The notes beneath the pieces were generated by a model. The model did no database searches. It saw nothing but the letters and a program-made list of their open reading frames with translations, and was not told the origin of the DNA. Made by a program: the position numbers and the translations under genes. Positions 21,130 to 33,914 of a stretch of DNA of 64,000 nucleotides are shown here, piece after piece. Source of the stretch: Bathynomus jamesi (Eukaryota; Arthropoda; Malacostraca; Isopoda; Cirolanidae); NCBI GenBank assembly GCA_023014485.1, contig JAJOZX010008820.1, forward strand, positions 70,001 through 134,000. The letters are read 5' to 3'. Position 1 is the stretch's first letter; every line of letters begins with the position of its first letter.

Positions 21130-24100
21130 CCATAAATGTCCCCACTTCTGGCTTCCCCGCTGCCGATACAGGGAATGCAGAGCCGGCAACGCGGCTGGAT
21201 CAGCTACAGCCCATTTGAGATGTTCTGGACCTCTGCCCGATTCACGTTTCATAAACTCTCCTCAAACTTCCACTCTGTTGAACACTACCTCTCCTCAAAC
21301 TTCCAATCTGTTGAACACTACCTCTCCTCCTCTAAACCCAACCTTCTCTGCCTCACTGAAATTCAGGTGTCTGGGACTACTGAGAGCAAACCTTTTTGTG
21401 TACTTTCTTACTTTCTCTTTACTCAATTTCACTCAAAAGGTGGATGTTGCTTATATGTACGCAATGACCTAACTTGTTCATGTATCCCCGAAATCGAATC
21501 CCCTCTGTCTACGGCTTGCATGCCAATATCAAACTAAATACATCTGCGCTGTCCTCCTTTCTCCTTATTCTATGACTATTAAAAATTCTTTGACTACCTC
21601 ACTTTCAAAGTGGAATAGCCTACATTCTATCCTACTCTCCTTTTACTGAACTCTCCATTTTAGGAGATTTCAATGTTCACCTTTGGCTTTCCTCTCATTT
21701 TACTAACACCCCTGGTGAACTAGCTTACAACTTTTCTGTCTTGAATTACCTAGATTAGATTGTACATCACCATACTCGCATCCCCCATCGTCTTGGAGAT
21801 AGGCACAACATTCTAGATTTATTTCTCACCTCTTATCCTTCTTCTTACTGTCAAACTCTTTTCTCCGTTGGGCTCCTCCGACCACAATCTTATATCTGGT
21901 TCCTGTCCTATCGCTCCAATTCGGTCTTTGGATCCTCCCAAGAGGAGGCGCCTTTGTCACTTTGGCACTGCTGATTGGGAGGCCCTTTGGCAGTACTTCC
22001 GTGATTTCCCATGGAATGATTACTGCTTCCGTGGCCGGGGCCATTCAGAGTGTGCTAAGCGCATCACGGACGTGATTCTGTCGGGCATGGAGACGTACAT
22101 TCCATATTCTATTCCTACTACTGATGAAAATAAAACTTCATTTACTTTAACTTTACTTGCTCTAATACTATCGGCAACAGAGAGGAGGTTTCCAGAAGGT
22201 ATCGTTGCCATCCAACTCTTGACTCTCACTCAGCTTATATTTCTGCCCGGATCGTGCAATATCTGTTCTTCGACTCAACAAAAATTCCTTCATCCGACAC
22301 AAATGTGAAAACATATCCAATTCTAATTGTTCTCGCTCTTTCTGGCGTCTAGCTAAGAACCTCTCCAACAACTTTATTTCCTCTTTTTCATTCCTCTTTT
22401 CCATTCAAACTGCTCAGTTGCCGTCTCTTCTCCTCACAAAGCTAAACTCTTCGATAAAACTTTCGCTTTCAACTCAACCATCGACGATCACGGTGCTGTT
22501 CCTTCATCGCCTTCTCTCTCTGACTTATTTTGTCTGAAATTAGAATCGCTTCTAAAGATGTTCTTTACGCCCGATCTGAGCTCAACTTTAAGAAGGCGAA
22601 CGGTCCTGATGGTGTTCCTCCTGTTGTTCTCAAGAACTGTACTTCTGTGCTGACACCCTGCCTAGGCAAACTCTTTCGTCTTTTTCTTTCATCTGGTAAT
22701 TTTCCGTACTTTTCCTTCCTGCTGGAAGTTCGCTTTCATTCACCCTGTCCCAAACAAGGGCGACCGCTCTCAACCCTCCAACTATCGTCCAACTGCTTTG
22801 ATTTCTTGCCTTTCTTAAGTTTCTGAATCTATCCTTAATAGGAAGATTTTTAAATACCTCTCTCAAAATCTTTCAGATCGTCAATATGGGTTCCGAAAGG
22901 GACGCTCTACTGACGATCTTGTACATTTCTCTGACTCTTGGTCATACTCCTTTCTGGATTTCGGTGAAACTTTTGCTACTGCGCTAGACATATCAAAAGC
23001 TTTTGATAGTCTGTCACAAATCTTTAATTTCAAAACTGCCCTCCTTGAGTTTCTATCCTTCTATCTGTGCTTTCCTCTCTAATTTTCTTTCTCGCCAATC
23101 AATAACTGCGGTTGTAGATGACCATTGTTCTTCTCGTAAAGCTTTTAACAGTGGTGTTCCTCAAGGTTCTGTCCTGTCACCCACTCTTTTCCTTATATTT
23201 ATCAATGATCTTTTAAGTCGTACTTCCTGTCTTATCCACTCGTATGCCAATGATTCCACTCTTCACTTCTCCACCCGCTTCGCAAAGCGTCCTTCTCAAC
23301 AGTCACTCGATGCTTCGAATAGGACGGCTGACTTCTAATCTGACTTCTAATCTTTCTGACATCTCTGACTGGGGCAGAGAAAACCTTTTGGCTTTCAATG
23401 CCTCAAAAATTCTACTCGTCACAATCTTCCACACGACTATCCCCTTACCTTCAACAATACACAATTTAACCCTTCCTCTTCTCTTAACATTCTTAGCGTT
23501 TCCTTTTCTCGTGATCTTTCGTGGAAAGATCACATACTCTTTCCAAAACAGCTTTCAAGAGGTTAGGTGTGCGGTACCGTCTCCGCAGTTTCTTCACCCC
23601 CCCACTCAGTTGCTGTATCTGTACAGGGGTCTTATTCGCACCTGTATGGAGTACGCTTCTCATGTGAGAGGTGGCTGAACCCACACAGGCTTACTTGACG
23701 GGGTGGAATCAAAGGCTTTTTGTCTCATTAATTCCACGCCTCTTACTGACTGTCTTCAATCTCTCGCCCTTCGCCGCCGGAATGTTACCTCACTCTCTCG
23801 TTATTATCGCTATTATAACGGACAGTGCTCTCCTGTACACTCTCACTGCGTGCCTCCTCCTTTAAGAAGAACACGCATCACCAGAGTTTCTACACATTCT
23901 CAATCCTTTTATGTCCAACTGTCTAATGTAAGGTTTGATCGGTATTTTCAATCTTTTATGTACTCAGCCGGTTAACTTTGGAGCAATCTTCCTCAATCCA
24001 TCTTTCCTTCCCCCTGTGTATTCTCTCCAATTTCTCAAACGCAGAGTTTCCAGGCATCTCGAAAACCCTCGCCCTTAACTTTGGCTCTCTTCTTCCTCTA

Positions 24101-24165
24101 TTGGGGGGCGGGGGTTGCGAGGGTTTGCCCTTGACTCCTCTTTCCTGCATAAAAAAATAATATAT
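21130..24165 (+). mobile_element. Non-LTR retrotransposon (LINE), degenerate
   Basis: Encodes, in order, pieces of an AP endonuclease, a reverse transcriptase and a C-terminal region, broken by many shifts. It is bounded by (TA)n plus a SINE on each side, and ends in an A-rich tract at about 24150. A second, reversed 3' copy lies at 25150-25860. Confidence 0.85.
21215..23680 (+). pseudogene. LINE ORF2 (AP endonuclease plus reverse transcriptase)
   Basis: Endonuclease start: SSKPNLLCLTEIQVS, where the Glu equals the catalytic Glu, then GGCCLYVRNDL. A frame-shifted region near 21665 reads like GDFNVHL, and one near 21870 carries the SDHN motif. RT: ANGPDGVPPVVLKNC near 22600, NYRP-like sequence near 22785, GFRKGRSTDDL near 22885, FNSGVPQGSVLSPTLFL (23148) and HSYANDSTLHF (23240), where the usual YADD is YAND, so a catalytic Asp is lost. 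The C-terminal part (23400-23900) reads GRENLLAFNASKI and PCMEYASHV-like. It has more than ten shifts and stops, so it is dead. A CR1/jockey-type clade is likely; the exact clade is not resolved. Confidence 0.8.
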
Positions 24166-24178
24166 ATATATATATATA

Positions 24179-24443
24179 CCACCTCGGTGGTGTAGTGGTT
24201 AGCGTCGCTGACTACGAATCCATCGGCCCCGGGTTCGAGACCCGACGGCAGCCGGCGCGCAGCAAAACCCAGCTGTTCATCCTTCCACACAATAAAGAAA
24301 GTGGTTGGTAGATAAATGGGTACCCTAGGTGGCCTAGTGGTTAAGACGCTGGGCTGCTGATGGGGCGTGGTTCGGATTCCACGTTAAACTGTAGGTCTAA
24401 GGTCATTCGTCAGAATGAACAATTCGGGCGGAAGCTAACCAAA

Positions 24444-24447
<4 letters not shown>
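24179..24447 (+). mobile_element. Dimeric tRNA-derived SINE
   Basis: The first half has box A GGTGTAGTGGTTAGCG and box B GGGTTCGAGACCC, about 45 bases apart as in a tRNA. The second half reads GGTGGCCTAGTGGTTAAGAC...GTGGTTCGGATTCC. The tail is TGTAGGTCTAAGGTC...GAACAATTCGGG, followed by (TA)n. An RNA polymerase III promoter is expected in the first half. It is not a functional tRNA. Confidence 0.9.
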
Positions 24448-24479
<32 letters not shown>

Positions 24480-24482
<3 letters not shown>

Positions 24483-25149
24483 CCCGTTGCCCACGCCGGG
24501 CTAACATCATGAAAAAGAAAAATTATAGTATTTGTCATTTACCATTACTTATTCGAACTATAGTGGATTTAATTTTCCCAGAAGAGTTCCTTGTTCCATG
24601 CACGATCTGTGTGTAACATAAAAGCTCTCAGGGGCACCATTCTGAGTTCAATCCCTTATGTATGTATGTATGTATAACCCTTACATTAAACCTTACATGT
24701 GATAGTTGTGGTGATCTCACACTTCACAAAGGTTAAGTTTGTTGCGCCACCTCTCGAGTATGCCTGACGAAGAAAGATGGCTTGCTTGAGCTTTCCATTT
24801 CACATACATCCTACTCATCTCCGATTTTTTTCTTGCAGGAACGAGAGGCCAACGTCTAGCGCACTCCAGAATAGCCTCCAACTAGAAGGAGAAGGAGTGA
24901 GCCGGGCATGGTTCACAGTTTTCGAGATACTTGGATTGGATGCGTTTTACTGGAGGATATAGACAGTGGGAAAAATTGGCAAAACTTTAATATCCAGACA
25001 GTATTCAGAGACAAAGTCCATCACAGCTTGGTAATATGTTCAATTAGGATAAATTAGGGTTGGTTAGGTTAGATTAGGGTTGGTAAGGTTAAGGATGGTT
25101 AGGGTAGATTAGTAATTAGGGCTCTCTGGGCTTTGTCTCTAAACACTCT
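24480..25149. other. No gene seen; degenerate TTAGG-like tract
   Basis: AT-rich with no supported coding region. 25045-25115 is built of GGTTAGGTTAGATTAGGGTT-like units, a weak telomere-like patch. Confidence 0.5.
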
Positions 25150-25865
25150 CGATAATAAAGTTTTATCGAAAGATGGATTGAGGAAAATTGTTCCAAAGTT
25201 GACCAGTTGAGTAGGTGAAAGACTGAGAATACCGATGAACCCTAGCATTAGAGAGTTGGACAGAAAAGGGGTGAGAATATTTTGAAAGTCTGGTGCTGCA
25301 AACTCTTTTTGAGTGAGCAGTCATGCAGCTAGAGAGTTCAGAAGAACAGCGTACGTTATAATAGTGATAGTAAAGAGAGAATGAGGCAACATTGGGGCGA
25401 AGAGGGATTGAAAACAGTCAGTAAAAGCATGGAATTGATGAGACAAAAAGCCTTTGATTCCATCCGGTTAAATAGAGCTGTGTGGGCTGAGCCACCTGAC
25501 ACATGAGAAGCGTACTCCATACAGGGGCAAACAAGAGCCCTGTACAGACACAGCAACTGAGTGGGGATGAAGAAACCGTGGACCCGGTATAGTACACCTA
25601 ACCTCTTAGAAGGTTTTACAAACCTTTGTTTTATAGAGTATAATGTAATCTTCCCAGGAAAGATCACGAGAAAAGGAAATGCCAAGAATGTTAAGAGAAG
25701 AGAAAGGGTTGAATTGTGTATTGTTGAAGGTAAGGGGATAATCGTGTGGAAAATTGTGACGAGTAGACAGATGAAGGAATTGAGGTTTTGAGGCATTGAA
25801 ATCCATAAGGTTTTCTCTGTCCCAATCAGAGATAGTAGTTTGAAAGAAATCTGCTCGATGGTACT
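25150..25865 (-). pseudogene. LINE 3' fragment, second copy (reverse)
   Basis: Minus-strand frames match the 3' part of the LINE at 21130. The shared pieces are the FPHDYPLTFNNTQF-like region, FLAFPFLVIFPGKIT, YRALVCPCMEYASHVSGG and FNRMESKAFCLINS. Its 3' UTR also matches the stretch before the SINE at 24179. It is truncated at the 5' side near 25860 and the frames are broken. Confidence 0.8.
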
Positions 25866-26214
25866 GCCAAACTTACATTGTATTTCACTTCCGTTAGATT
25901 TAATTCGGCATTCTGAATCAAAGAAGGATGTAATAGTTAATGTATACAGACATTTCATATTTGGACTGCAGTTTCTTTATATCTTGATATGTAATTCAAA
26001 GTTTTTATTCCAATTTTTGTTGTTTGGATTGTATTTCGTTCATCGTGTTTACTTTTAAATTACAGTATTTCGTTTCCCCTAGTTTTCTCAACTAAAGCCA
26101 GACAGTTTGGACTAAGAGTAAATAAATTTTTTCATTTACATATTAGTGTGTAATGCAAGACCTTGTCACAGTTGGATGCCGGTATCTTGCAGAAAAATTG
26201 TAATTACATTTGTG

Positions 26215-26980
26215 CAGTGTTGGGCACTAAAGCGTTAATCCGATAACTGTTAATTAACGAAGTTAACTTTTTTTAACGGACTATTAACGGAAGTTAATTT
26301 CCATTTATCGTTATCGGACCAGTTAACTTCCGATAACTCGATATTTAGTCTGTTAAAGTCCGTTAACGCGTTAACTGCGAGGAGTCATTCCCGGAAGATC
26401 ACCGCTCCGCGAATGAATTCAAACCGCCATAACTTCAGTCTGCTTCCAGATCTCGCAAGGGGAGGTTGGGGAGGCTCAAGAGGTCAAGACTGGCAGTTGG
26501 GCCTAACTTTGAGAAGTTGGTCTTTCTGAAGGGCAACCAGCACATTGTGTCATAGTCTTTAATAAATGTGCCTAAAATTTAATTTTACCTTTCAGTTCCC
26601 GCCATAATAATTCTCTGGTAAATTAAAATTTAGTTAATGGTTAGTGGTTACAAGGGTTTCAAAACATGTAATCAGTACATTTTTTGTTAAAAATAAAAAA
26701 AAAGTTATTAAGCAAAAAAGTTGCAAAACTTGATAAAAATACAGTTAAATATCTATTTATTGTTGGATTTTGGATAAATAAACATTTTCTATGGGTTTTA
26801 AAGCTTTTTTCCTTGATTTTTTTAAATGTTAGTAAAGAAATAGTTATCGTTAACGGATTATCGTTAATTTCCGTTAACTTTGTAGTAAAATTATCGGATT
26901 ATCGTTATCGGAGTTAAAAATTGGGGTTAACGGATTATCGTTATCGAAGTTAACTTTTTGGTTAACGGTGCCCACCACTG
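26215..26980. mobile_element. Non-autonomous hAT element (MITE)
   Basis: Ends CAGTGTTGGGCAC and, reverse-complemented, CAGTGGTGGGCAC. They are flanked by near-identical 8-base repeats CATTTGTG (26207-26214) and CATTTTTG (26981-26988). The subterminal regions are packed with GTTAAC and CGATAAC motifs in both orientations, probable transposase-binding sites. There is no coding sequence. Confidence 0.85.
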
Positions 26981-27289
26981 CATTTTTGACGCAAACTTTT
27001 TCCTTATACAGAAAAGAAAGGAGAAAAAGGGTAATTTTTATATTTTTGTTATTTTAAGATTACCAATTTATTCATTTTAATTTTTCTGCATTTATTTTTT
27101 AATATTTAATTATATTTTATTTGCGAACGAGATGATTTTTATTTCGCTGTCTGCCTTCATCGAGCGTTTTATCGACCGTAGCACATACTCAACCCGATGA
27201 AGCTTCTACAACGCAAACGCCACTTTAATATTTAATCTAACCTCTATTATTTTCAGCTACTTCACTCATCCTTTTTCTAGGTTCTCCTT

Positions 27290-27780
27290 AATAGAGAACT
27301 TATTTCCCAGTCCTCCCACACCTCAACATCATGTGAGAAGATGTCATTAGTTGTCCTTTCCACCCTCATTTGCCATTCATTAACTAATATGTTGCACAGA
27401 TTTTCGATTGGGTTCAAGATGTATGCTCTGCTTGGACAATGGAGCAGGTCAATTAAAGGCTATTTCTGAGGAACTGCTGAACTCTTCTTAACGTATGAAC
27501 TGGGCATCTTACATGAATACTATACGTTCTAGATATGACAATGTCATGGTCTGAGTGCAGCATCACTATACTGATCTGGTGTAGACTTTCCTTCTGTCCT
27601 CAGTTCTTCTCTTCCAAAGCCAGTCATCCAGTCCGAAATATTATGAGACGTACAGTGTTCACATCTGCTTCATTAAAAATGTTTCCTTGGGAGTGTTGGT
27701 TGTTATGAGCTCTGCCGTGATTTGTTGAGGTCTTTTGATCGGAGAAAATAACTTCTACCCAAAAAATGCACATCATTAAG
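27290..27780 (-). pseudogene. Tc1-like transposase fragment
   Basis: Minus-strand frames give, in order, a GNIFNEADVNTV-like block, DHDIVIS (the second catalytic Asp region, HDHDN-like) and YILNPIENLCNILVNEWQ. The last equals the SPDLNPIENLW block with the final catalytic Glu. The sequence is shifted and stopped throughout, and no termini were found. Confidence 0.6.
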
Positions 27781-27897
27781 GTGGAAATGAACAAATTTAA
27801 ATGAGTTTGTCTGTGTATTTCCGTTAAATTTTATTTGTTTGCCAAATCTCTATGATTAATTCCAGATTCATGTAAACGTCGCTGAATCATTTTTGAC

Positions 27898-28390
27898 CTA
27901 CATGTCGCCGACTCGTTGCTTCTTATAAACTTCAAAAAAAACCTTACATTGATCCGGAAACATTTGACCTGCTAGTATACCAATTTGCGGTACATCCCGA
28001 CGTTGAACGAATAAAATAAGATACTGTGTGTTCTTGAAAAATAGGTTTCGGTTGATGAGGATCACGCTTATGTTAAGATGGTGGGAGAATACTGTAAACG
28101 TTTCAGTAATCATTTTATTCATTTCTAGCATAAGATCATCACTCACAATCACCGTATGTTTATCATTCTGTAATGCACCAACATTATTCTTTGGAATAAG
28201 ACAACGTCTTTGTAACCGCCAAAATAGGCTGGAATGCTGAATAGCACCATATAACGGTGTGTACAGGTTTTGAGAACAATGCATCTTTATATTTAATAAC
28301 TTTAAGCATAAACATAGTTATAACACACCATGTGGGACCACTTGTATTATATGTTAATGGACTTGTGAGCCTGAATTTTTTTCTAGAACT
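27898..28390 (-). pseudogene. Polinton packaging ATPase remnant
   Basis: From about 28390 leftward the frame reads PLTYNTSGPTWCVITMFMLK. This is the Walker A region with its Gly-Lys lost. It continues with CSQNLYTPLYGAI and, after a shift, HTVIVSDDLMLEM (Walker B) and FTVFSHHLNISVILINRNLF. SDDL plus SHH plus QNLF-like motifs are the FtsK/HerA-type genome-packaging ATPase of Polintons (Maverick elements). The companion copy at 54142 has an intact Walker A. The strand is opposite to the adjacent polymerase piece, the same divergent layout as at 49.8-54.5 kb. Confidence 0.82.
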
Positions 28391-28859
28391 CCATCTTTTG
28401 CGTGACACACTCTTAAGCGATGCTTTTACCAAATATAAATTTTTTTTAAAGTCACTCCTTATATTCACTAAGTTTCTCTCATTCTTCTTTTCCAGAAGAG
28501 TGAATGAAAACACCAACCGGGAAGAACTTCTAAAAATTGTAGAACTTGGGAGGACTCAGAAAGAACTCGGGATACCTCACCAAAACCTTCAACTTCCGTC
28601 TCAGATAGAGGAAGACGCACTCGAGGAACCATCCATGAACCAGCAACTTCCGCTGGGATTAAAAGAGCAATGTTGGAGGAGGATTCTGAAAAGCCATCCA
28701 CATCAGGTATGCCCTCAAAAGGCACAAGAATGGTTCTTACAACTCTGAGGACACAATGTCGCCACTAACAACACAAGACCCCCCCCCCAGCCCCTTCGTC
28801 ACTTAACCCACACACTTCAGAAAACTTAACTTGTTCCGCGTCACCACAGCCGTCCATAT

Positions 28860-30095
28860 CCTTCGCACCGCCACAAGCAACAACCTACCTTTCTATTAGG
28901 CATATTAGAGATATTTATGTCAACTATGACTGAAGTCGTAAGTATGGTAGGCACAGGGTTGTGGAGTCGGTCCAAAATTTTCCGACTCCGACTCCGACTC
29001 CGACTCCACACATTGTCAAAAATTCGACTCCGACTCCGACTCCGACTCCACACATTGTAAAAAATCTAAAAATCCGACTCCGACTCCTCACATTTTAAAT
29101 ATACGACTCCGACTCCTCTAGTGTTTCACTCTATAATTATCATAATAATAAGACATTTCATCACCACCACACTAAGTGTGAAATTTTGTATTTTATATTT
29201 TATATTTAAATAAATATTAATTGTATATTCTGAAAATGTAAAAAAAAAATATTAAAAAAACTTAATCTAGGGGCTATCAATGAATAAGGTTTATTGACCA
29301 AAAAAACTAAATAACCTAAATGTTAGTATTTAGGATTTAGAAATTAAGGGTGACACAGGACAGAAATTGGAGTCGGAGTCGGAAGTTTTTTACCGACTCC
29401 GACTCCGACTCCGACTCCGCCCTGAAACGTGCGACTCCACGACTCCGACTCCACGACTCCGACTCCGACTCCACAACCCTGGGTAGGCATCACGATTTGT
29501 GTAAGAGATGTCTTGAGTTTACGGATGATTTGCTAAAGTTTTGTAAGAACTGTTATACGGTATGCGCTCAGTGTAAAAGTCCTAGATGCGTCGTAAGCCA
29601 AGTGGTAAAAGCTGAGAAGAGAGATTGTAGCGAATATAAACATATATTTTTCAATAATGAATGTTTTAATACCCATAAGTTGAATGGTAAGTTCAGAAAG
29701 ATAAAGATTTGTGAATGTGGAATATTTTATACGAGTGATGATTGGAGACGTTTCACGCACAGATGTGATAAAATTCATTGTCCTACGTGTCATGAGAAAT
29801 ATAAAGTGGATGGGGTGAAGTATGTTTGCTATATGAAAAATGCCAAGCCAGAAAATAAATCGTGTAGTATATTACTGTATACTACGACATAGAGACGTAA
29901 ACAAACCCCGAGATGAAAGAAGTCCTCCTGCATTTACTCGTACGCCAAACCCTTTGCAACGAATGCATTAATGTTGAGTGTGATGAATCACTCATGTGTG
30001 GTAAGCGGACCATCATTTTTAAGACGACTATGACAAAGTCACCCGTGACGTTATTTGTGGAGTATATAGTGAAGCTAGCTGGTCAATTAAAAAAC
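28860..30095 (+). pseudogene. Polinton DNA polymerase B, N-terminal fragment
   Basis: After TTYLSIRHIRDIYVNYD and the hAT insertion, the frame reads KYGRHHDLCKRCLEF, then CKNCYTVCAQCKSPRC, KICECGIFY, HCPTCHEKYKVDG and, shifted, ECDESLMCGKRT. This Cys-rich N-terminal region matches 52130-52750 block for block. It is the zinc-binding front of the protein-primed polymerase. The 3' side is cut by a mariner near 30100, so neither exonuclease nor polymerase motifs remain. Confidence 0.82.
28954..29481. mobile_element. hAT MITE with GAGTCGG arrays
   Basis: The ends CAGGGTTGTGGAGTCGG are perfect inverted repeats, with an exact 8-bp duplication GGTAGGCA at 28946-28953 and 29482-29489. Both subterminal regions are arrays of CCGACT/AGTCGG. 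It interrupts codons of the polymerase between Tyr-Gly-Arg and His-His, and removing it and one duplication copy restores that frame locally. Confidence 0.95.
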
Positions 30096-30099
30096 TGTC

Positions 30100-31018
30100 T
30101 GTGTCTGTGTATGTGTATGTATGTTTTTCAGTAGCAAAAATATTGAAATCACAGGGGTACCACGATTACGAGCCCATTTACTCTCAGCTCATATACGACG
30201 ATGATTCTGATAGACGGCTCAGTTTGCTGAAACAATGAGACAAAAGTACAACAGTGATCTAGATTTCGTTTGGAAGATCAAATTTTCAGGTGAATGTGTT
30301 CTCTGTTTAAGGAGTAAACGAAACAAACTCACCGTCATTGCTGGCCGAAAACAATCCCAAAATACGATTGGGTACACCCATTAAAACTGCTGTACTAACA
30401 GTTTGGGCGTGCTTTAGTTATTCAGGACTCGTTTCCTTTTACATATCGAGAAATACGATGGATGGAAAACGCTACTGATAGGTATTGAGAGAAAATTTTG
30501 CTACAGTTTACTAGTGGCGTTGGCAAGAATTGGCTTTATCAACATGATGGAGCGCCGCCACATTACTCTGCAGCTGCTCGTGAAATTCTGGATGCGAACC
30601 TTGAAGGAAGATGGCTTGGGCGGCGAGGCCCATCGAGTGGCCAGCCAGATCACCTGATTTAACCCCATGTGATTTCTGGCTTAGGACGTATTTGCGTGAC
30701 AAACTCTACAGTACACTCCTTGTTTCATCTATCCAAATATGAATGCCCTTTGCCACAGAATAGATGAAGAACTGAAAAGGATCCCACTCAATATGTTCAG
30801 AAGAACAATGAAGAGTTTCACAGAGAGAATCCACAAATGTATCATAACGGATACATTAAATTGAAGATTAAATTACATCTTAACAAAATATTTGTATGAA
30901 TAAAATTCTTATAGACTTTTTGTTTGATGTGTTTCATCATTTGAACACTTATGTGTGTAATGTTTTTAACTAAATAGTTGTATGTATAAAATCCTTAAAG
31001 ACTTTTCTCCCACCCTGT
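30100..31018 (+). pseudogene. Mariner-like transposase remnant
   Basis: Plus-strand frames (several shifts) give a KYNSDLDFVWKIKFS-like first block, then WLYQHDGAPPHYSAAAREIL and WPARSPDLTPCDFW (second and third catalytic blocks), and a tail FRRTMKSFTERIHKCII ending at 30862. The right terminus is CTTTTCTCCCACCCTGTA at 31018. The left terminus was not found. It sits inside the Polinton polymerase. Confidence 0.75.
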
Positions 31019-31857
31019 ATTATTATTACATTATTATTATTTCTAAAAAAATGTACATATTGAATATTTCCACTAATATTTTTAAGTTTACTAATAAAAT
31101 TACTCTCGTGACATGTTCATGAATATTGATTGTATGTACAGTCCCCTGCAATAGTTCGGCTCCACCCTCTCTGAAATGTGGCAACATCGCAGTCCCTCTT
31201 AAATCCAAGTCCCTCGCCGTTATTTCCTCCCTCTCCTCCTCCCCCTCTCAGGTGTTGTTATGGTAATACTTTTATTTTTTGAAAACCAGTGATTGAATAA
31301 ATATATTGTTCACTGTAGTTTTTGTGGTAATGGTAGGACAACTATGTATTTTATTCATGCATTATTCCTAAATTTAGGGAATAGAGTAGTTAGGTTATTT
31401 CACAAACGTGGGATACTTTAAAAACTTTCAATCGTAGGATTTTGATGTGGCCATGTTATAGTTGATGTGACCATGTTGATGTGGCCATGTTGATGTGGCC
31501 ATGATACCTGTAGTATCGACTTTTCTTCCAGGCACTAACATTTCTGTTTAAAGTCCGTGCATCAACAATAAATGTTCATCCAGAAAAAGGTCTGTCCATG
31601 GAGAGATAATGATAACATAGTTCAATTTTTTATTACAAAAATAAACATGAATCGAGTAAATTTAGGAATTTTCTTAAGAACATACAAAACATAATGTTCA
31701 AATTATAAGGAACTGACAATTGTTCAAGTAAATAAATATATATTTACTACACCGCAATCATAACATTATTATACACAATTACTCAATACTTGGTTCATCC
31801 TCCATTATTATTAATGACCTCTTGTAGCCTATTTGGAACAGATGCCACGTGATTGTA
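31019..31857. other. No gene seen; short 15-bp minisatellite
   Basis: 31443-31502 repeats GTTGATGTGGCCATG about four times. (ATT)n lies at 31019-31040. Nothing else was recognised. Confidence 0.6.
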
Positions 31858-32104
31858 CAGGGTATTCGAAAAGTCCCGTCAGCCCCTACAAAATGTACAA
31901 TTTAGGGTGGAGTGAACTATAATTGTAAAAATTTTTTTTTAGAAAAATGGTTTGGAGATGGTGTTATTTTTTGGAGGTGGTTGAGGCTAGCTTACAGTGA
32001 AAATGTTTTCCCAGTCTTTCTGTTTTAAGAGGTGTCACCAAGGTGTAGTTTGTTTTCAAGGGCTTTTAGTTAAGCGGTGTTTGCATATATATATATATAT
32101 ATAT
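31858..32104 (+). mobile_element. Single mariner-like terminus
   Basis: CAGGGTATTCGAAAAGTCCC after TA is a typical mariner-family end. No matching opposite end or transposase follows before the (TA)n tract at 32087-32104. Confidence 0.5.
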
Positions 32105-33235
32105 TAGGGGTGGTCGAAGTTGGTACCAGAAAGCGAATAAACATCCAGTAGTTGTCGTTTCATCTATGAAATGTGAAAATCACAAAGAAATGCATTTTGA
32201 TAAAAGATCAGAATGCGAATTTAGCTTTTAAGTTTTTAATTTTTTCTGTTGTCGCTTCATGCGTAAAATCCCGTATGCGGCATACGCGCAACCAAAACAA
32301 AGCAAACCCAAAATTATTAACTTGTTTCTATAAGCATAAATATCAACGTTTTGCTTGTATTTTTATCTAATTATTAATTATGCATCTTTATTAAAAAAAT
32401 AATGGTAAAATATTATATTTCCTGTGACCGCTCACGCTTATTTCTTACATATTGCTATTCACATTAACACTTTTCATTATGTTTCAGATTTTCCGGTGTA
32501 AATAATGCCGAAAGCGAAAACAAGACACTTGACCTGAAAGAAAAGTGAAGAAAAGTATGGAGGTGGTCCTTGTGAATTATTAATGACCGAACCAAGCACT
32601 TACAGGCAGCTGATTCAATACTATTATGACTTTAATCAGGCTAACCCTGGCTCAGATTTTTGGGCCTTAGTGCAGCAAGTTAGCAAGGATTTAAAATCCA
32701 TTTGGTCTTCAGTGAATCCAAGGCTGCCTTTGATTAATGACAAATCCATTGACAGAAAGGTTGAAGACCTACTCACTCTTGTGAAAGACATTAATCGCAA
32801 GCATGCTAAGGCAAGTGTCAAGCGAAATCTGGATGCTAACTTGGACAAACTTTTTGATATTTCTGCCTGTTCCTGTTCTTTGGATATTTTGCCATGCAGT
32901 GATTCAAGAGTATACTGTAAGAAGGACAAGTGTACACAAGAACACATCATCTGTGTTTGCCCTCGAAATGCAAAGGTGCAACTTGAAGAAAGAGCATACC
33001 TTCGTGATCAGCGATCCAAAACAGGTCCTAAGGGTGCATACCAGCTGTCTTCTGTGGACACAGCTGCTGTCAAAAGAGACAGGAAGGCCAAACAAGGACA
33101 GCAACATGTACTACCTCAGGAGGAAGTTCAGCTAGTAGGATCTTTCATACAGCCTATAGTGTTGCCTGGACTTACAAGCAGTTCATCTGGTGGCGAGGTT
33201 AGTTTCCTTTTATTTATATTAATTATATATAATTA

Positions 33236-33264
33236 TAAATAAATAAATAAATAAATTAAATAAA

Positions 33265-33296
<32 letters not shown>

Positions 33297-33300
33297 ACAG
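33236..33300. repeat. (AAAT)n microsatellite in the first transposase intron
   Basis: About 15 tetranucleotide units lie between donor 33198 and acceptor 33332. Confidence 0.95.
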
Positions 33301-33914
33301 AAAACGCATTAATATTTTCCATTTATTTTCAGGAAGGAGAAGATGAATGGGAGCCTAGGAAGAGGCCTTCAGGAGACTACAGCCTTTTAAAGATTCCCAG
33401 ATATGCTATGGAACTTGTCAGAGGTGAATGTTCATCAAATCTGGGCGCAGCTCTTGGGAATGCCTTGCTCCATGACATCAAACACCTAGTGAGACCTGAA
33501 GTTGACATCAATCACATCATGATTGACAAGTGCAAATTAGACAGGGCCAAAGCCCAAATTAGGGTAGTTAGTGAGGGTGTGGAATCAGAGAAAAAGACAC
33601 AGCTCATTTGTGTTGGTGTGGATGGGAAAGTTGACGAGACTACCATGACTTACAAAGAAATAGAGACACCTGAAGAGGAAACTGTTCTCAGAAAGTGTGT
33701 TGAAGCAGAACATCACCTCACCTTCACCTATGAAGATGGAAAATCTCCTGGCGCCTACTTGACCCACAGAACAATTCCTGTTATAGGCGCCACTGGTGAG
33801 GTCCTTGCTCAGGAGACATTCAGTGTTCTTGAAGAATATAATAGCCTTGAAAGTATCCGAGCCATTCTTCTTGATAATACCGCAACACAACACTGGCTGG
33901 AAGAGTGGTTTAGT

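Noticed and set aside
24179..24260. A functional tRNA gene
   Set aside because: Boxes A and B are good, but the acceptor stem does not pair, a second tRNA-like half follows, and mirrored copies occur. It is a SINE. The same applies to 61665-61736.
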